Below are positions 35,641-47,976 of a stretch of 64,000 bases of DNA, piece after piece; within the stretch, counting starts at the first letter, position 1, and each line of letters opens with the position of its first letter. The notes under the pieces were generated by a model that did not search any database, was not told the DNA's origin, and was given only the letters and a program-made list of their open reading frames with translations. A program made the position numbers and the translations under genes. The stretch spans positions 13,874,106 through 13,938,105 of the forward strand of contig NC_045141.1 of the NCBI RefSeq assembly GCF_008831285.2, in the 5' to 3' direction. This DNA is from Nymphaea colorata (lineage: Eukaryota; Streptophyta; Magnoliopsida; Nymphaeales; Nymphaeaceae).

Positions 35641-37847
35641 AAAATTAAGGAAAAAAAACATGTATGAACTAAAAATAGATGATGAAAATGTTTATTACAT
35701 TTTTTCTTATTATTTTTCACTCAACCGTTCATATTAAACGACCCTTATGAGTGATCTGGGTGATTTTAGATAACCAGAGTCACATAGAAACAGTGGAGAC
35801 AGCGATTTGGCCAACAGAAATCTACAGCCCATCGATTCAATGTTGGCTAATTAATTATTGGTTTTTCACCTGTGGGTCTGCACTTTTCTTCTATATAGTT
35901 TTGTGGTTTACTTTCTTGTTTCTTTGTTCTTTGAAGAAAGCTGCTCTGGTGTTTGTTCTTTCTTGAGAAAATTAAGGGCATGAAATTGTTCGCTCATCCA
36001 TCATGGGATTTTGCAAACTCGTCCCCTGCCAATAATTGGTGGGACAACCAGCAGTTGTTGAGCCAGACATAGCGCAGTAAAGCTTCTGTAAAATTTTCTT
36101 AGAAGGGGAGGTTGTTCATGGTTTCTAAAGATTTTTAGGAGGTTATATTGCAAAAAGTTTCGCTCTTTGATTTTCTCTTAAAACTTCGGGTGGCCCAAAT
36201 AGTATTACTCCCTCTAGCCGTTTGATGACAGTATGATCTGTAAACATGAGCTTGAATTGGACTATATTGGAATGAATTCGTAGTAAATTCATTTGTTCAT
36301 TGGCCATGCGCCATATGCTATTCATTTTTTACTGTTCTTGGACAATTTTAAAGCTTTTATTTAGTTTATGTACAAAAAAAAAAATTACAAATTCATAACT
36401 GCTTCAGCAGCCTCGCCAATCTGATTAATCAAATACCAGTTTTTATAACATTTATATCAAAGTCCTTCTTCTCAACATACCTCCTCAAATTTTGTTGGAA
36501 TACGAGTTCCAAAGATCAAGCTCATCTGTCACATTTCGATGAGCGACCAACCCTGAGGATACGGCAGGAACTCCACGGACTCATTCTCTCTCAATGAGTG
36601 TGACAAACTTCATATTCTCAGAGTGAAGACGGAGTAATTTAGCTTTGCAGTCAGATGCAAGGGTGGGAGATTAGCAAGGAATTGTAATATAAAAGTCCAT
36701 GGTAAAGCAGGACAAGTAAAAGGAAAAGGATAGCAATGATGCACACCAGGATAATTCAAGGCCATTAAGGAAATGAAGAACTGAATATTATTAGGACAAC
36801 TACAGTAACAAAGTTGATATATACACCTATATATGTATACATATGGATTTTCAAAAATTTTAAAATCAAATTTGGTTTCTGAAGTCTTACAGATAATTTA
36901 AAACATAATGATAGAAAGTGATTATAAAATTGCCATTGGCACAAGAAAATGTTTTGCTCGTCCCAGAAACTAAGAGCGAAATTTATGTAAGCTAATTAAC
37001 CATAAGTATCTCGTATGTATTAATTTGAGATTTCATCTTTTGGTTTTGTTGATTAATGACAAGAACAATTTGAACAAGGAAACATATTGGAGGCCAGAAA
37101 CTTTTATATAGACAACCAAAAAAGAGTTATGGTACTAATATTTTTGAAATTCACACTAAGATCAGAAAGAAGAATTTTAGAGAGGAAAAGATATATTTAC
37201 TGTTGTAAACTCAATAGCTCATTGCCTATTCAACAGCTACCTGATAGGCAAGACGGGTCGACATTGTCCTTTTTATTTATTTACGAACAATTCTAACATG
37301 ATGCTTAACAAAGTCCACTGTAACTTGTCGCATCCTACACTGGTCATGGTCTCCAAATTCATGTCATATCTATCATATATAGATGTCGTTTTAAGCTTAC
37401 TTGATTGTTTTCATTGAAGCATTAAGTAAGATCTTTTTTAGACTCCAATAACATTTCACCAAATTCAGGGTTCAGTTTCCAATCTGTTGAAAGTGATTTC
37501 GGTAGCAAATCAACTGGATAAGTATTTACAAACAATAGATTTTCCTGATCCCAAGAGCATTTCAGTGACAGTTTTGTGACAAATTTGCATCTGAGTTTGA
37601 TGTTTTTTAGACAATTTTTATTGCAATTTAACTTCCATACCTCCTCAAATATTATATCAGAAACAAATCTTTGCCATGTTTTCATTAGATAATTAGGAGA
37701 GAGGAAGATACTATTGCACTAACTTATCCTTCCATCAGAAGATCGAGGATTAATCTGTGTTGTATAATGAAGATGTTTTAGCAGTTCAGATGGGAAACTT
37801 ATTTTCTAAACCTCCTTGTAGCTCAAACTCGGATTAAAAGCATATCT

Positions 37848-38265
37848 ACATTTCAGCAAGCAGGATGTCTCTTATGATAATCCATATGGCCACAGAATGT
37901 GGGCAATAGGACTTAGCAGATTTTTCAAGATATGTGGTAAAATGATCAGAATTATGCTTCATCGCAAAACAATCATATAAATCATCTTGATATTTCAACA
38001 ACCTTCCTAGACCACAATTTCAACAGCCATCACCTAGTTCACACGATATTTCAGATACATTTCAGTAAGCAGGATCTCTTATGATAGTCCATATGGCTGC
38101 AGAATATGAGCAACAGGAGTTATCGAAATTTTCAAGGTATGCAGTATGATGATCCGAATTATGCTTCATTGCAAAACAATCATATAAATCTTACCCTCTT
38201 GAAATTTCAACAACCTTCCTAGACCACAATTTCAACAGCCATCACCTAGTTTACACGTATTTCAG
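37848..38265. repeat. Tandem duplication, ~209-bp unit
   Basis: Copy 1 (37848-38056) and copy 2 (38057-38265) both begin ACATTTCAG and share long blocks such as CAAAACAATCATATAAATC and CAACCTTCCTAGACCACAAT. I estimate roughly 85-90% identity by eye. Neither copy reads open on either strand over its length. Confidence 0.88.
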
Positions 38266-39389
38266 ACTTGCACACTGGTGCTGAGTTGCATAAAACTAAA
38301 GGACCATACAGATCCATAACTCCAGCTGACTGAAGCCCCAACTTGACCTGGAAATCCAACTTGAGCTTGAGACCCATCTCAATCCCGTTGATGTTCTTCC
38401 TATGATTGCCTAATCTCATGAAGGAGCATCAGCATAAATTAGGCCAGAATGAAAACTTCTGTTCATCATACCATGCCTCACCAACTTGGATCAATCTGCT
38501 CTCACTAATCTAAGATGCAGTTAGGCCAGCTCTGGAAGATGAGGCCACAATTGACCATTTTAAATTTAAATTTCTTAAGCTATTCTGATTAAACTTGCCT
38601 AAACTAGTTGAAATGTACATGGCTGAGCTGATGAAAAAAGACTTCTTAATCATGCTTTCATCATATAAACAGAAGAATTTTTTTTACCTTAATTTTGCCA
38701 TATTTGTGATTATCCGATTGTGAACTGAAATAAAATCCTACATACAAGAATTTGATTAAAACAGCCTAAAATGTTCTAAAGTACTTGTAATTAAAAACTT
38801 GCCACTTAAGAAGATCAGTAATGAACTCCAATTCAGCTAAGTTAATTGGTAAATGAGCTAATCCATATTGACGTATTATAGAGGCTTTGCAAAAATTCGG
38901 TCAAGAGCTACTTTTTACGATTTTGAGAATAAATATTATACTCCTATCGTCCTATAACCAATTTTATATCTTGACTATTCGTTTTGAAACATGCTTAATT
39001 TTGTCCTTACTAATAAACTTAACATTTTTTTCCACTGCAGGAGATTAGTTTAGAAGGCAAATTGAGAAGTGAAAATACTGACCATGCAACAAGTAGCGGA
39101 GGTACGTACTAGGAGCCTAGACGAAGTGAATGACTCGAGGTTCTTTATATCTATTGATGCACACTCTAGGGTCATTGGGGTCCAGTCGGTGAAAGATTTA
39201 AAAGCCAATCCCGTTCCATTGGTTTGCTTAGAAGGCAAAAAAAATGAAGCAGGGACAGAAACATTATGAAGAAGAAACTTGATGAACAGTTCGTATAAGC
39301 AGGGAAATCTACACTCCCATTTCCCGGTTCCCATTTTCTATGATCAGAGAAAGGGGTCTTCCAGCAACATTGCCTATGAAACCCCTTCC

Positions 39390-39840
39390 GCGCGGCATCA
39401 ATTTTTCGACGTTGAGAGAGAGAGAGAGAAACGGTATACCTGGCAAGTGGAACGGCAGGCAACGAGCGGTGGAGGACCCCTTCTCCCGGTAGTTTTTGTC
39501 CGCCGCAATCACCAGCTCCGGCAAAATCAATCGTTGGCCGAGGCAGCCACAACCAGCGGTATCCCCTTCGACGAGAAACACGGATGACTGCTCTGGCTGC
39601 GGTAGCAGCTGCAGGGTCGCACAAAATGGAGGGAAGACGAGACCCCAAATTAATGCCCGCGCTAAATTTTCACTCCTCTGGCGGTGTCTGCCCTTGGAGC
39701 TGGCCCCGCCGATTTTAATCTCTACAGCGGCACCAGCGACTGCACCGCCACTAATTGTACTGGTGCGGCAGCGAATCCCGCGCTCCACTGGATTGCGTCA
39801 GTGCAAGTCTTCCACCTACCGTCATATTCCTCCGTAGCAA
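39390..39840. other. GC-rich block, possible gene or pseudogene exon
   Basis: A CpG-rich island in AT-rich DNA. Overlapping open frames exist on both strands: 39496-39837 (+), and 39172-39648 and 39309-39788 (-). None gives a protein I recognise. A minus-strand reading continuing to about 39,050 contains a locally plausible stretch (TDWTPMTLECASIDI), so a degenerate minus-strand gene start is possible. Function unknown. Confidence 0.25.
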
Positions 39841-40023
39841 TCTGAACATACGAATGTGAGTTGCAGTTATAGACTTTTATGGTGGTAAATTGTTGGTGCA
39901 CAACGCAACTGGGTGTGGGTGGCAAGGTGGCTCACATTTAAGGGTTCAAGGTTCAATTTCTACGCTCATTTTCATGCTCGGATATGTTATTGTTATTGGT
40001 TTGCAATGGCAAGCCTGACACTG

Positions 40024-40105
40024 AGTTGAATGATGCACCTTAGGTCTACTCAGTCCTCGAAGCAAGTTGAATGATGCATCTTAGGTCTACTCAGTCCTCG
40101 AAGCA
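40024..40105. repeat. Tandem duplication, 41-bp unit
   Basis: Two adjacent 41-base copies containing TAGGTCTACTCAGTCCTCGA, differing at one base (CACC versus CATC). Confidence 0.93.
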
Positions 40106-40675
40106 AGACGGAATCTTGAAAATATGAGGATATGGTGTTAGGGATTTTAGGTCGAAAAAACTTTCTCCTAAGAAAACACTAAAAAGAAAATTTGTTGGTG
40201 CATATGAAAGCATTACGTTGTTTTCCACTTTGACTAGTGTGTGTGTGTCTATATAGTGCCAAGAGGGTTGATGTAGAGGAGTTGAACTTGGTTTCAGATT
40301 GACTCAAGAGCTGGAGTTGTTGGCATGGGCATAAGCATGTATATATAGGGCTCAAGGAGACGAAGTCATCGTTGGCAAACCCATGATTTGGACTTAGGTT
40401 GGCAGATGACTGGGTCATTGAGTCAATGTGTTAGACTCATTGAATCGCCCCGTTGAGTATTCAAATAACCAAAATGTAAATCCCTGCAGCTGAATCAAAC
40501 AAATCAGGAGCAAGTCAGGGGTGAGACTCGGTCAAGGGCAAGTCAAGGGTGAAGTAGGCCCACCTTGACTCTTGGTTGGATCATTGGCGATCCAAGCTGA
40601 ACTCGTGTGATTCCTGAGTCAGCTCCACGAGCTTTCCAACCATGGCTGAAGTACCAGCTACTAGGCTTTATGATC

Positions 40676-40753
40676 TTGGCTTCAATTGCAGTTTTCCCAT
40701 GTGTTAAATGAAATTTGGCTTCAATTGCAGTTTTCCCATGTCTTAAATGAAAT
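40676..40753. repeat. Tandem duplication, 39-bp unit
   Basis: Two adjacent 39-base copies containing GCTTCAATTGCAGTTTTCCC, differing at one base (GTGTT versus GTCTT). Confidence 0.93.
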
Positions 40754-42317
40754 TATGAGAATATTTTATATCGGTTCTCCAAATATTCACCTTCTTCATG
40801 GACTTATGAGTAAAGAGCTTCTCCTTGGACGACTAACCTGTTGGAAATATAAATGTCCAATAACAACATCTTGGAAATATAAATATGCAATCATTCCATA
40901 GCAAGCTTCCAATAAGGCCTTTTGTGGGCTTAAATATTATGCCTTAGGACATACATAGTATGTTTCACCTGCTTCTATTTATCTCTTAGAGTATTGCTGA
41001 AGCACACCCAAGAACTTAAGGCACTTCACGAATTTCCTCATCTCTTGGTTTTTTTATGAAGCACTAAAAACCTGTAATTGCTAGTTGGTTGTATGATTAT
41101 AAGATTGATATCCTGTTGCTCATCTATGTTGATGATATCGTGAAAACTAAATGAACAGAAATGTTTGACAAAAACATAAATAAGTAGCTGTTTTGATATT
41201 TCAGCACTATTTTCTGAGTATTGATATTCACAGTCAGGCTTTCCTTGAATTGAATAAAAACGGTATACATACAAATTACTTGATTGATTCTTGAACTAAC
41301 CGGACCTCCAAATTATTGACGATTTCCATTGTTCAACAACTCATAGAGAGGTCTCCATGTTATTTGTTCATATGCATGTTTCACTTGTTTGTCCTATTGA
41401 TGCTCATTTTAAATTGTGAAATATCTTTTGAAATAGTCATGAGAAATTACAGTTTGAACTCACTAATTTGGCTGAGCTCACTTAAATCTTGGAAAAGACA
41501 AAATTCAGAAAAAAAAAAGGAAAGAAATGTGACAGACTGCCATGTTCTTTGGGCTTCCTCTGAGTGTCTTTATTGCACATGAACAAGATTCTTTATGACA
41601 AGTTGAGGTGATGTTTCTTCTTTGTAGTGGAATGTATCATTTGCTCAAAGAAATTGCCTGGTTCTGTTCATACTTGCCAGATTTTCCCCTGGTAGGTCCT
41701 TCTTCATGTGTTCAATCCTCTTAAAAAGAGAACATGTCAGTTTATACATGGTGCCATGAAAGTTTTTTTCTGTCTTTTATAGCTAGAAAGTCTTTTTCCC
41801 TTTGCTCTTTTGCCTCCTTTTAATGTTCTGAAAGGGGCTCAGTCAGAGGTCCTTTAGTCTTTTGGAGTATCCAAACACAAAATCAGCTTTCAAGTTCCTG
41901 CAGTTTTCTTCATTTGGTAGGCATTCTGGTGCCACTTAATGTGGACAATGGCTATTTCTCATGAGACATATATACATGGACCACACAGCCCGACCGGTTG
42001 CACTACCCATCACTTGAGAGGAGGCTTCTCTCTGTACTATTAAAACTGATTTTTTATTTGACCTTCCCTGTAAACAAGTGCTTGTTCGTCTTATTAGACT
42101 CTCCACTTCAACGAGCATGTCATTTCTTTCCTATAGATAGTAAGCTATCTCCCTTTTCTTCATAGACAGGATGAATTACCTCAACTTCAAGGTAGGTAAT
42201 AGAAGAATCCAGTCAAATTTTGAGGTTATTGTCAAGTTCAAATTAAGAAAATCTAACCAGTGACGGGAAAATTTTGACAAAAGAATCCACTGGATGGCAT
42301 GAAAAATCTTTGCTTAC

Positions 42318-42470
42318 CAAGTATCTTGGGGTCCTGCTGCTTAGTGGTAGATTGTCTCCTTTTTCCTCCTCAGGGGACAAGTTGATAAAGAAACTGGAGA
42401 TGTGGAATCATAGGAATATATCTCTTGCAGCCTTTGCTATATACTACTAAGTGGGTATTTTTTGGTGGCC
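42318..42470 (+). pseudogene. Possible LINE reverse-transcriptase relic
   Basis: One frame reads KYLGVLLLSGRLS, then a short gap and KLEMWNHRNISLAAF. This resembles the YLGxPLxxGR...L...W....LSxAGR block near the end of plant non-LTR reverse transcriptases. It is short and broken, with no other LINE domain beside it, so the call is tentative. Confidence 0.4.
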
Positions 42471-43325
42471 TCAAAGAACGGATGAGGAGATGAAGATGTG
42501 TATGACAAGTTACTTTCAGGCAGAAAATAACAAGAAGCAAGTGCACCAAATGAACAGATGTTATGTGATGCAAAGTTCAGGACACGGTGGACAACAGAGA
42601 CAAGAGTCAAAGGCAAATTTAAGGTCATTAGTAGCATGGATAGAACCAATTCAATTGCACAGAATCTTCATTGAAAGATTTAGTTGCTGAAATGAGAAAT
42701 TTTCTTGAAGGAAGAGGCAAAGCTCATGAAGGGTTGGAACCATGGTTATCTGCATATGACAGTTTAATGTAAGCACAATGGTGCATGCGCCGAACAGAAG
42801 CTACAAAACAGCTTCTGATCTTGCTAATTTAGCAATTTCATAAAGAGGAAGTGGAGAATCAGTCCCTAGAGTGAGATACTCTTAAATTCTAGAACAGCAA
42901 ATCGTTTTGCTAGCGACAATCTATCAATGAACAGTAAGGTCTTTCCAAACCCCACTAGGCACCATCAGAAGGTACAAAAAAACGACACTGCAAAACTTTA
43001 TGAGTAACGTGGGATCGCTGAGACAAGTTACAAAGCATTTATCTCACAGAAAAGAAAAAAATGCAAGTGGTTTTATTTTAATCCAAACACGCATGATGTA
43101 TGGATGCATGCATGTATGTATGTACCTAGAGTATGCATCCGTTCTTAAAAGATTTTAGAACCAAATACAATACACTCTGCTGAGTCTGTTCAGTTTATGT
43201 GCTTCCTCTGTCTTTCATTACGAGTGCCTACCTTGTGTCTCAATTTTTCTATTAGCTTCTTAATCTGTTATCGCGGAGTCTCTCTTGCTTTTCTCTATCG
43301 CTCTGATTTACAAAGTTCTCTTAAG

Positions 43326-45038
43326 CTAATCTGCCATGGCCTTTTGCTCGTCCAAAAGCCGAGAGCAGCCATAGACCAAGCAGAACGCCTGGAAGGCCAT
43401 CATCAACAAGAGAAGAACCGCCGCCAACAAAGTAAGCAACTGCCATGACGCAAACACGTATCTCCCCATGAACTTCCTCGTCCTCACCTTCCAGCTTCCA
43501 TGGTAGTACCTGTTCACCTCCTGTATCACCTTGTCCAGATGCTTCACCCTCGTCAGCCTCACCGACCTGCTCATGCCGTTCCACATGCAGGCAGCCTCGA
43601 CGTCGCTCTTCAGATGGTTGCAGACGATCCCCTCCTCCCTGAGAACCCTCACGTCTTCCTCGCCGTCAATGATTCCGTTCATCAGTTCCGTATATCTTGT
43701 GAGAACCAGAGGCCCCGGCGTCGCCGAAGCCTCGTAGGCCACCAAGTTCCTCATGATCACCTCTGTGTTGGCGTCCACCGTGATGATCGGCAGGAAGAAG
43801 GCGGCGCTCTTCGAGTCGAATCTTATGCTTATCAGGCCGCCGGTGGTCTGACGGAACGTTACTCCTGCGTCCTTCAACTCCGCAGCGGAGGGTATCTCTA
43901 GCTCCTCCGCCAGCGGCGGCCTTAACTGGTCTTCTTCCCCAACTTTCTGTTTCCCGACGTTCCCGGAGGCCCCGGTGTCGAAGATAGAATCGAGCAGTCC
44001 ATCAATCGGCTGCCTCAATAAGGCGAAAACTGGGAGGTTGCGGAGTACCTTCCATGGGATGACGATAAGCTTGACAGGCTGTGGTGGTAGAAGCCTCTGA
44101 GCGGTGCGATTCCAGACTGAACCAATAAATTGCCGGAAATATGTCCAAGAAACTTTTTGTTGATTCGAGTTGGGGCCATCGTCGTCATGGCCGTCAATCT
44201 CTTCCTCGACATTCTCGCCGGATTTTTTACCAGATTCCGGCGTGATTTCGGCCGGTGGAACGACTGCATCGTAGAGGACTTGAAGAAGGTGGGCACCCTG
44301 ATCAGTAACCTGAATTTGTGGTGCATCGTCTACCATCCTGAAAGGGGAAAGCTCCTTGCAAAAACCAATCAACATCATCAGCAACCTCCTTTCCGATTCT
44401 TGAGGCGAAGCACATTGGAATTCTAAGAGCTTGGCCAGCAGGAAGAGGGGGATTTGATTCTCCAACATGACAATGTCCCTCGAGGTGGCGCCGTGGGCAG
44501 CCTTCCTGCCTGTGCAGTCGATAAGATGCGACATCCGCGCCGACGCAGGAGATGCCCGCGGGCAGTCTACGGCGTAGAGATTCAGGTACTCGAGCAGGAA
44601 AGAGGCGTCGACTGCCATCATCCAAGCAAGGGTTTCTCCATTGAGTTCCACATACCTGTGGTAGGATGACCTGATCCTGTGCTCTAACTTCGTAAAGTGC
44701 TCCACTACGGCTTGAAACTTAATATTTCGGAGAGATTTCTGCACCCATCGAGCAGAAGAGAGCTTGTACCTCTCCATCTCATAGAGCTCGGGCCTTCGAT
44801 GGTGGTATGGTCCAATGGCTACCTGCTGGGGAATATAGGCCTCTGGCTTGGCTGCCATTAATGGCTTCGGCACGTTGAAGATGGAGACCGGGAGATCGGC
44901 ATCGGCGTCGTCGTCGAGTGCTTCCTCAATCTGCCGACGGATTTGGACTACCCATCTGTGCTCATTGAAGCTACGTGGCGATTCTTTCTTCATGTCTGCT
45001 CTTGTTGTGTATGCCAGCACCAATTTCTTCTTCTCCAA
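43326..45038 (-). CDS. DUF247 family membrane protein
   Basis: Single-exon gene of 570 codons for a plant DUF247 (UPF0481) protein. Most members are of unknown function; in grasses DUF247 genes sit at self-incompatibility loci. Visible family blocks are IFNVPKPL (53-60), the hallmark IGPYHH (75-80), MERYKL, AVDASFLLEYL (142-152), RDIVMLENQIPLFLL (187-201), and later DAGVTFR. The C-terminus has one strong hydrophobic segment (about 531-555, LLTLLAAVLLLLMM) followed by a short tail, the usual single-anchor arrangement. An acidic insert rich in E/D lies near residues 290-310 (ENVEEEIDGHDDD). The coding region is clearly GC-richer than its flanks. The frame is intact, of normal or slightly long family length, and the first Met is used. 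Confidence 0.93.
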   Translation of the reverse strand: MEKKKLVLAYTTRADMKKESPRSFNEHRWVVQIRRQIEEALDDDADADLPVSIFNVPKPLMAAKPEAYIPQQVAIGPYHHRRPELYEMERYKLSSARWVQKSLRNIKFQAVVEHFTKLEHRIRSSYHRYVELNGETLAWMMAVDASFLLEYLNLYAVDCPRASPASARMSHLIDCTGRKAAHGATSRDIVMLENQIPLFLLAKLLEFQCASPQESERRLLMMLIGFCKELSPFRMVDDAPQIQVTDQGAHLLQVLYDAVVPPAEITPESGKKSGENVEEEIDGHDDDGPNSNQQKVSWTYFRQFIGSVWNRTAQRLLPPQPVKLIVIPWKVLRNLPVFALLRQPIDGLLDSIFDTGASGNVGKQKVGEEDQLRPPLAEELEIPSAAELKDAGVTFRQTTGGLISIRFDSKSAAFFLPIITVDANTEVIMRNLVAYEASATPGPLVLTRYTELMNGIIDGEEDVRVLREEGIVCNHLKSDVEAACMWNGMSRSVRLTRVKHLDKVIQEVNRYYHGSWKVRTRKFMGRYVFASWQLLTLLAAVLLLLMMAFQAFCLVYGCSRLLDEQKAMAD

Positions 45039-45113
45039 TTCATAGTGAGTTAAGGCGCTTGATGTGTAGCATAAGATAATTAGAGATTTACTAGTTAATG
45101 GGAAGTTAGAACC

Positions 45114-45120
45114 ATTTATA
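45114..45120 (-). promoter_or_regulatory. TATA box of the DUF247 gene
   Basis: TATAAAT on the minus strand about 76 bases upstream of the ATG at 45038, leaving a short leader of about 45 bases. Confidence 0.5.
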
Positions 45121-45129
45121 ATGTGGACG

Positions 45130-47970
45130 TTAATAACGTCTAAAGTTACTTTGGAGAATTTATTTGTCAGTCTTGAAGAATGGCAAAAACAGCCCTAACG
45201 CTTTCAAAATTTACTTCGTTTGGCAACAAGCATAGTTTTAAGTATATTTACAGAAACTCACCTAATGTTTCAAAAGTTACAAGTAACCACTTGAGTTGAA
45301 AAGATATTTTCAAACGGTTGCTGCTGCAAAATATGCCAATAGAATTATTATTTGACCTTTTACTTGTAGGTTTCTAAGCCCATTTTTGGAACTTGAATGG
45401 GCTCGAGCCTTAATGGAAGTAGTTTGGGACCTTATATTGATATCAGAACCAGTTTAACGCTCGAACCTAATGTCCCACACATGAGAATGGGGTAGTTTGT
45501 AATGCCATACTTTGAGAGCTTAATTTCATATTAAAGATTATAAGAAATCTTCAAAAACTTATAAATAGAGATTTTAAGTGATTGATGGTCACATATTGAT
45601 GGTTTTATTATTTCTTGTGCTAGGATCGAAGTTGTAAAAGATTAGTAGGTTGGGATCCACCAAACCAGGGGTCTAAGCCTAGTAGGCTGACTTGTTTCAA
45701 TTGGTATGAGAGCACAATTCAACATTCAATTTAGAATCTCATATGTGTAAAATGTATGTACCTTAAGCAAGGTAGATTGTGACACTTTACTAAAAAAAAA
45801 TTTATTTATGTATTGAAGACGATGAGAAAGCTTCAAAAGTTTATAGGAAGAAAATTAGTTAGGTGATTGATTGTTCTGATTCCTAGCCTTTTACAGTTAA
45901 AACTAAATATATTAATGAATATGTTTAAATCCGCCTAACTTTGATTTCAATTAATGTATTTCTCTCCTAAAACAATTTGGTGTGTCGAGTTTTGCCAAAT
46001 GACCGATATATATAAGTCCACATAAAGAATGAAGGCTGGAAGGATATCCAAATCTTTACACGTTTTGATAATGACTAATCAATGAAAATAAAAAAAAGGG
46101 GTGTAAATTTGTCTTTTTGTCTTCATTAATTTAGCATTAATTACTTCTAACCGATCCACCGTTTTGTGCTTAAAATAGCTGTTTGACAAATATTTTTTAG
46201 AAATAGCAAGACGATTATAATATTCCAAATAATTAGTCCTTCTTTCATGAATGCACCAATTGCAAGACAAAACATTGGAATTTTCCTTCATTTTGTTTGG
46301 CCAGATTTAGATTAGTTGTACTCTTTAACTGTATCATTTTTCCTTTTTTTGGATGTTCACATATAATAATTCAAATAAAGAAGAAGAAAAATCTACTTCA
46401 TATCTAAATCTGAATCAGGTTTCACAATTCGAATATGGTCCAAATCCAATTTCTAAATTTATATTAGACTCTAAATCTGGTTTTCAAACAAAATTCAAAC
46501 TGCATTGCGAATCTGCCATAGATTAAGAACTTAAACAAGTTCGAAACAGAATCCAGTGGGATACTTATTTAAATCTGAATCCATACCAGATGGGAATTAA
46601 ATTCAAATATAATCTGATTTCTAAAACAAAGTGTTGATTTTTTTTTTTTTGTCCGAGTTTTTTGAAACAGTTCGTCACTTATAAGATCCAAGTCGAACTT
46701 GTTGACATTCTTATAAGCAAACTTTGAGCTAAAACAAGCCAATTCGTAGAATAAAAAACAAAGAACAGGAATTTTAAAGAAGCAAAAAAAAAAAAAAAAA
46801 AATTCCCCTCACACAGTTGCACAAGGGGCCAAACATGGGACTGGGTGTTCGGGCAATATCTAACCTGGTTGGTGGTTATATTTGTGAAGGATTTTTTGGT
46901 GCACAAAAGTATGCAATAACATAAACGCCCCAATAAAAATACAAAAAATAAAACTGTTTAAATGTGTGAAAATGCTCGCATCTTCTTTTTGGTGCATATT
47001 TATTTAGAAAGCTCTTTTTATCTTGATTATCTTGATTGTAGGCCTAAGCATCGGCTGGTCCGCTTGACATTTGAAACTCGAGTTGGATCCAACAATGAAA
47101 AATCTTATCGAGCCGAACCGAACTTAGTCGGGCTCACCCAATGCCTTTTTTTTTTTTTTTTGACCCAAGCCCAGGCCCGAGTCAAGCCTACGCATCGGGT
47201 ACTCGGCCGGAGTACCCCTCAAACCTACAACCTCCAAAAAACCTTTATGTTAGAGAAAGAGGAGGAGGAAAGGAAGGTGTGGTTGGGCACAAGCAACGTC
47301 TTTCAGGTGTAGTTAAGATGTGATCAACTGAACCTACCAATCTCACGGCGTTCCCAGAGGATGAAAGACCGGTAGGGCTTGGGTATGCTCGGTTGAATTG
47401 CGGTCGTTCGGTTCGAGCCCATGCTGCTTTTTAGCCTCTTCAACTTGTCAAGAGTCAATTAATGTTATGACCGGTGATAGAGGCCCGCCGATTTGGTTCA
47501 CAGGCCAACTTTCACAAATTAGATAGTTTCTGATTCAAATTCACTACATGGATATACTTTATTCATAATATTTTCTTAAATGGACCTTGCACCAGAATCC
47601 AAGAAATTGAACTTGTGGTAAACTACATACTTTTGTTCTAAATCATGTCCATATATTAAAAAAAAAATGCAGAAGCAAATAGAGTTCATCGTCTCTCCAC
47701 AAAGAGAGAAACTAACTGGGAAACATCGATAAAGACAATGGTAGATAAAGAGTTTCTTTATTCGATTTAGAGTGTCGAAGTTCATAATCAGACGATGACT
47801 CTGCCCATTTTAAAATGAGCGCAACAGTATTCTTTCTGTATCTTAAACATAAGCATCAACAATCGGCTATAATCTGCCATGGACTCCAGAAAACTCTCCA
47901 CAATAGCGTGTGCGTGTTCTGATCAATTGCCAGCGCATACCAATTGCTTGGACCCTTCAGTGGAGGGCGG
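45130..47970. other. Intergenic, no gene recognised
   Basis: AT-rich. An AAATCTGAATC-type repeat lies at 46,390-46,625. Poly-T/poly-A tracts occur at about 46,640, 46,785 and 47,145. A GAGCCGAACCGAAC-type repeat piece lies near 47,040-47,130. Confidence 0.55.
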
Positions 47971-47976
47971 ACGGTA

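Larger units (their letters stand above)
35444..43320. other. Intergenic with tandem duplications, no firm gene
   Basis: Contains four tandem duplications (35521, 37848, 40024, 40676), a GC-rich block (39390-39840), a weak LINE reverse-transcriptase relic (about 42,318-42,470) and AT-rich filler. Minus-strand frames at 37422-37685 and 41038-41274 resemble nothing I know. Confidence 0.5.

Noticed and set aside
36479-36680. Possible copia 3'-end-like sequence
   Set aside because: A CTCCTCAAATTTT tract hints at a purine-tract complement, but no stable copia motif is readable in any frame.
43500-43901. Plus-strand frames opposite the DUF247 gene
   Set aside because: Shadows of a GC-rich coding region; the DUF247 blocks are on the minus strand.
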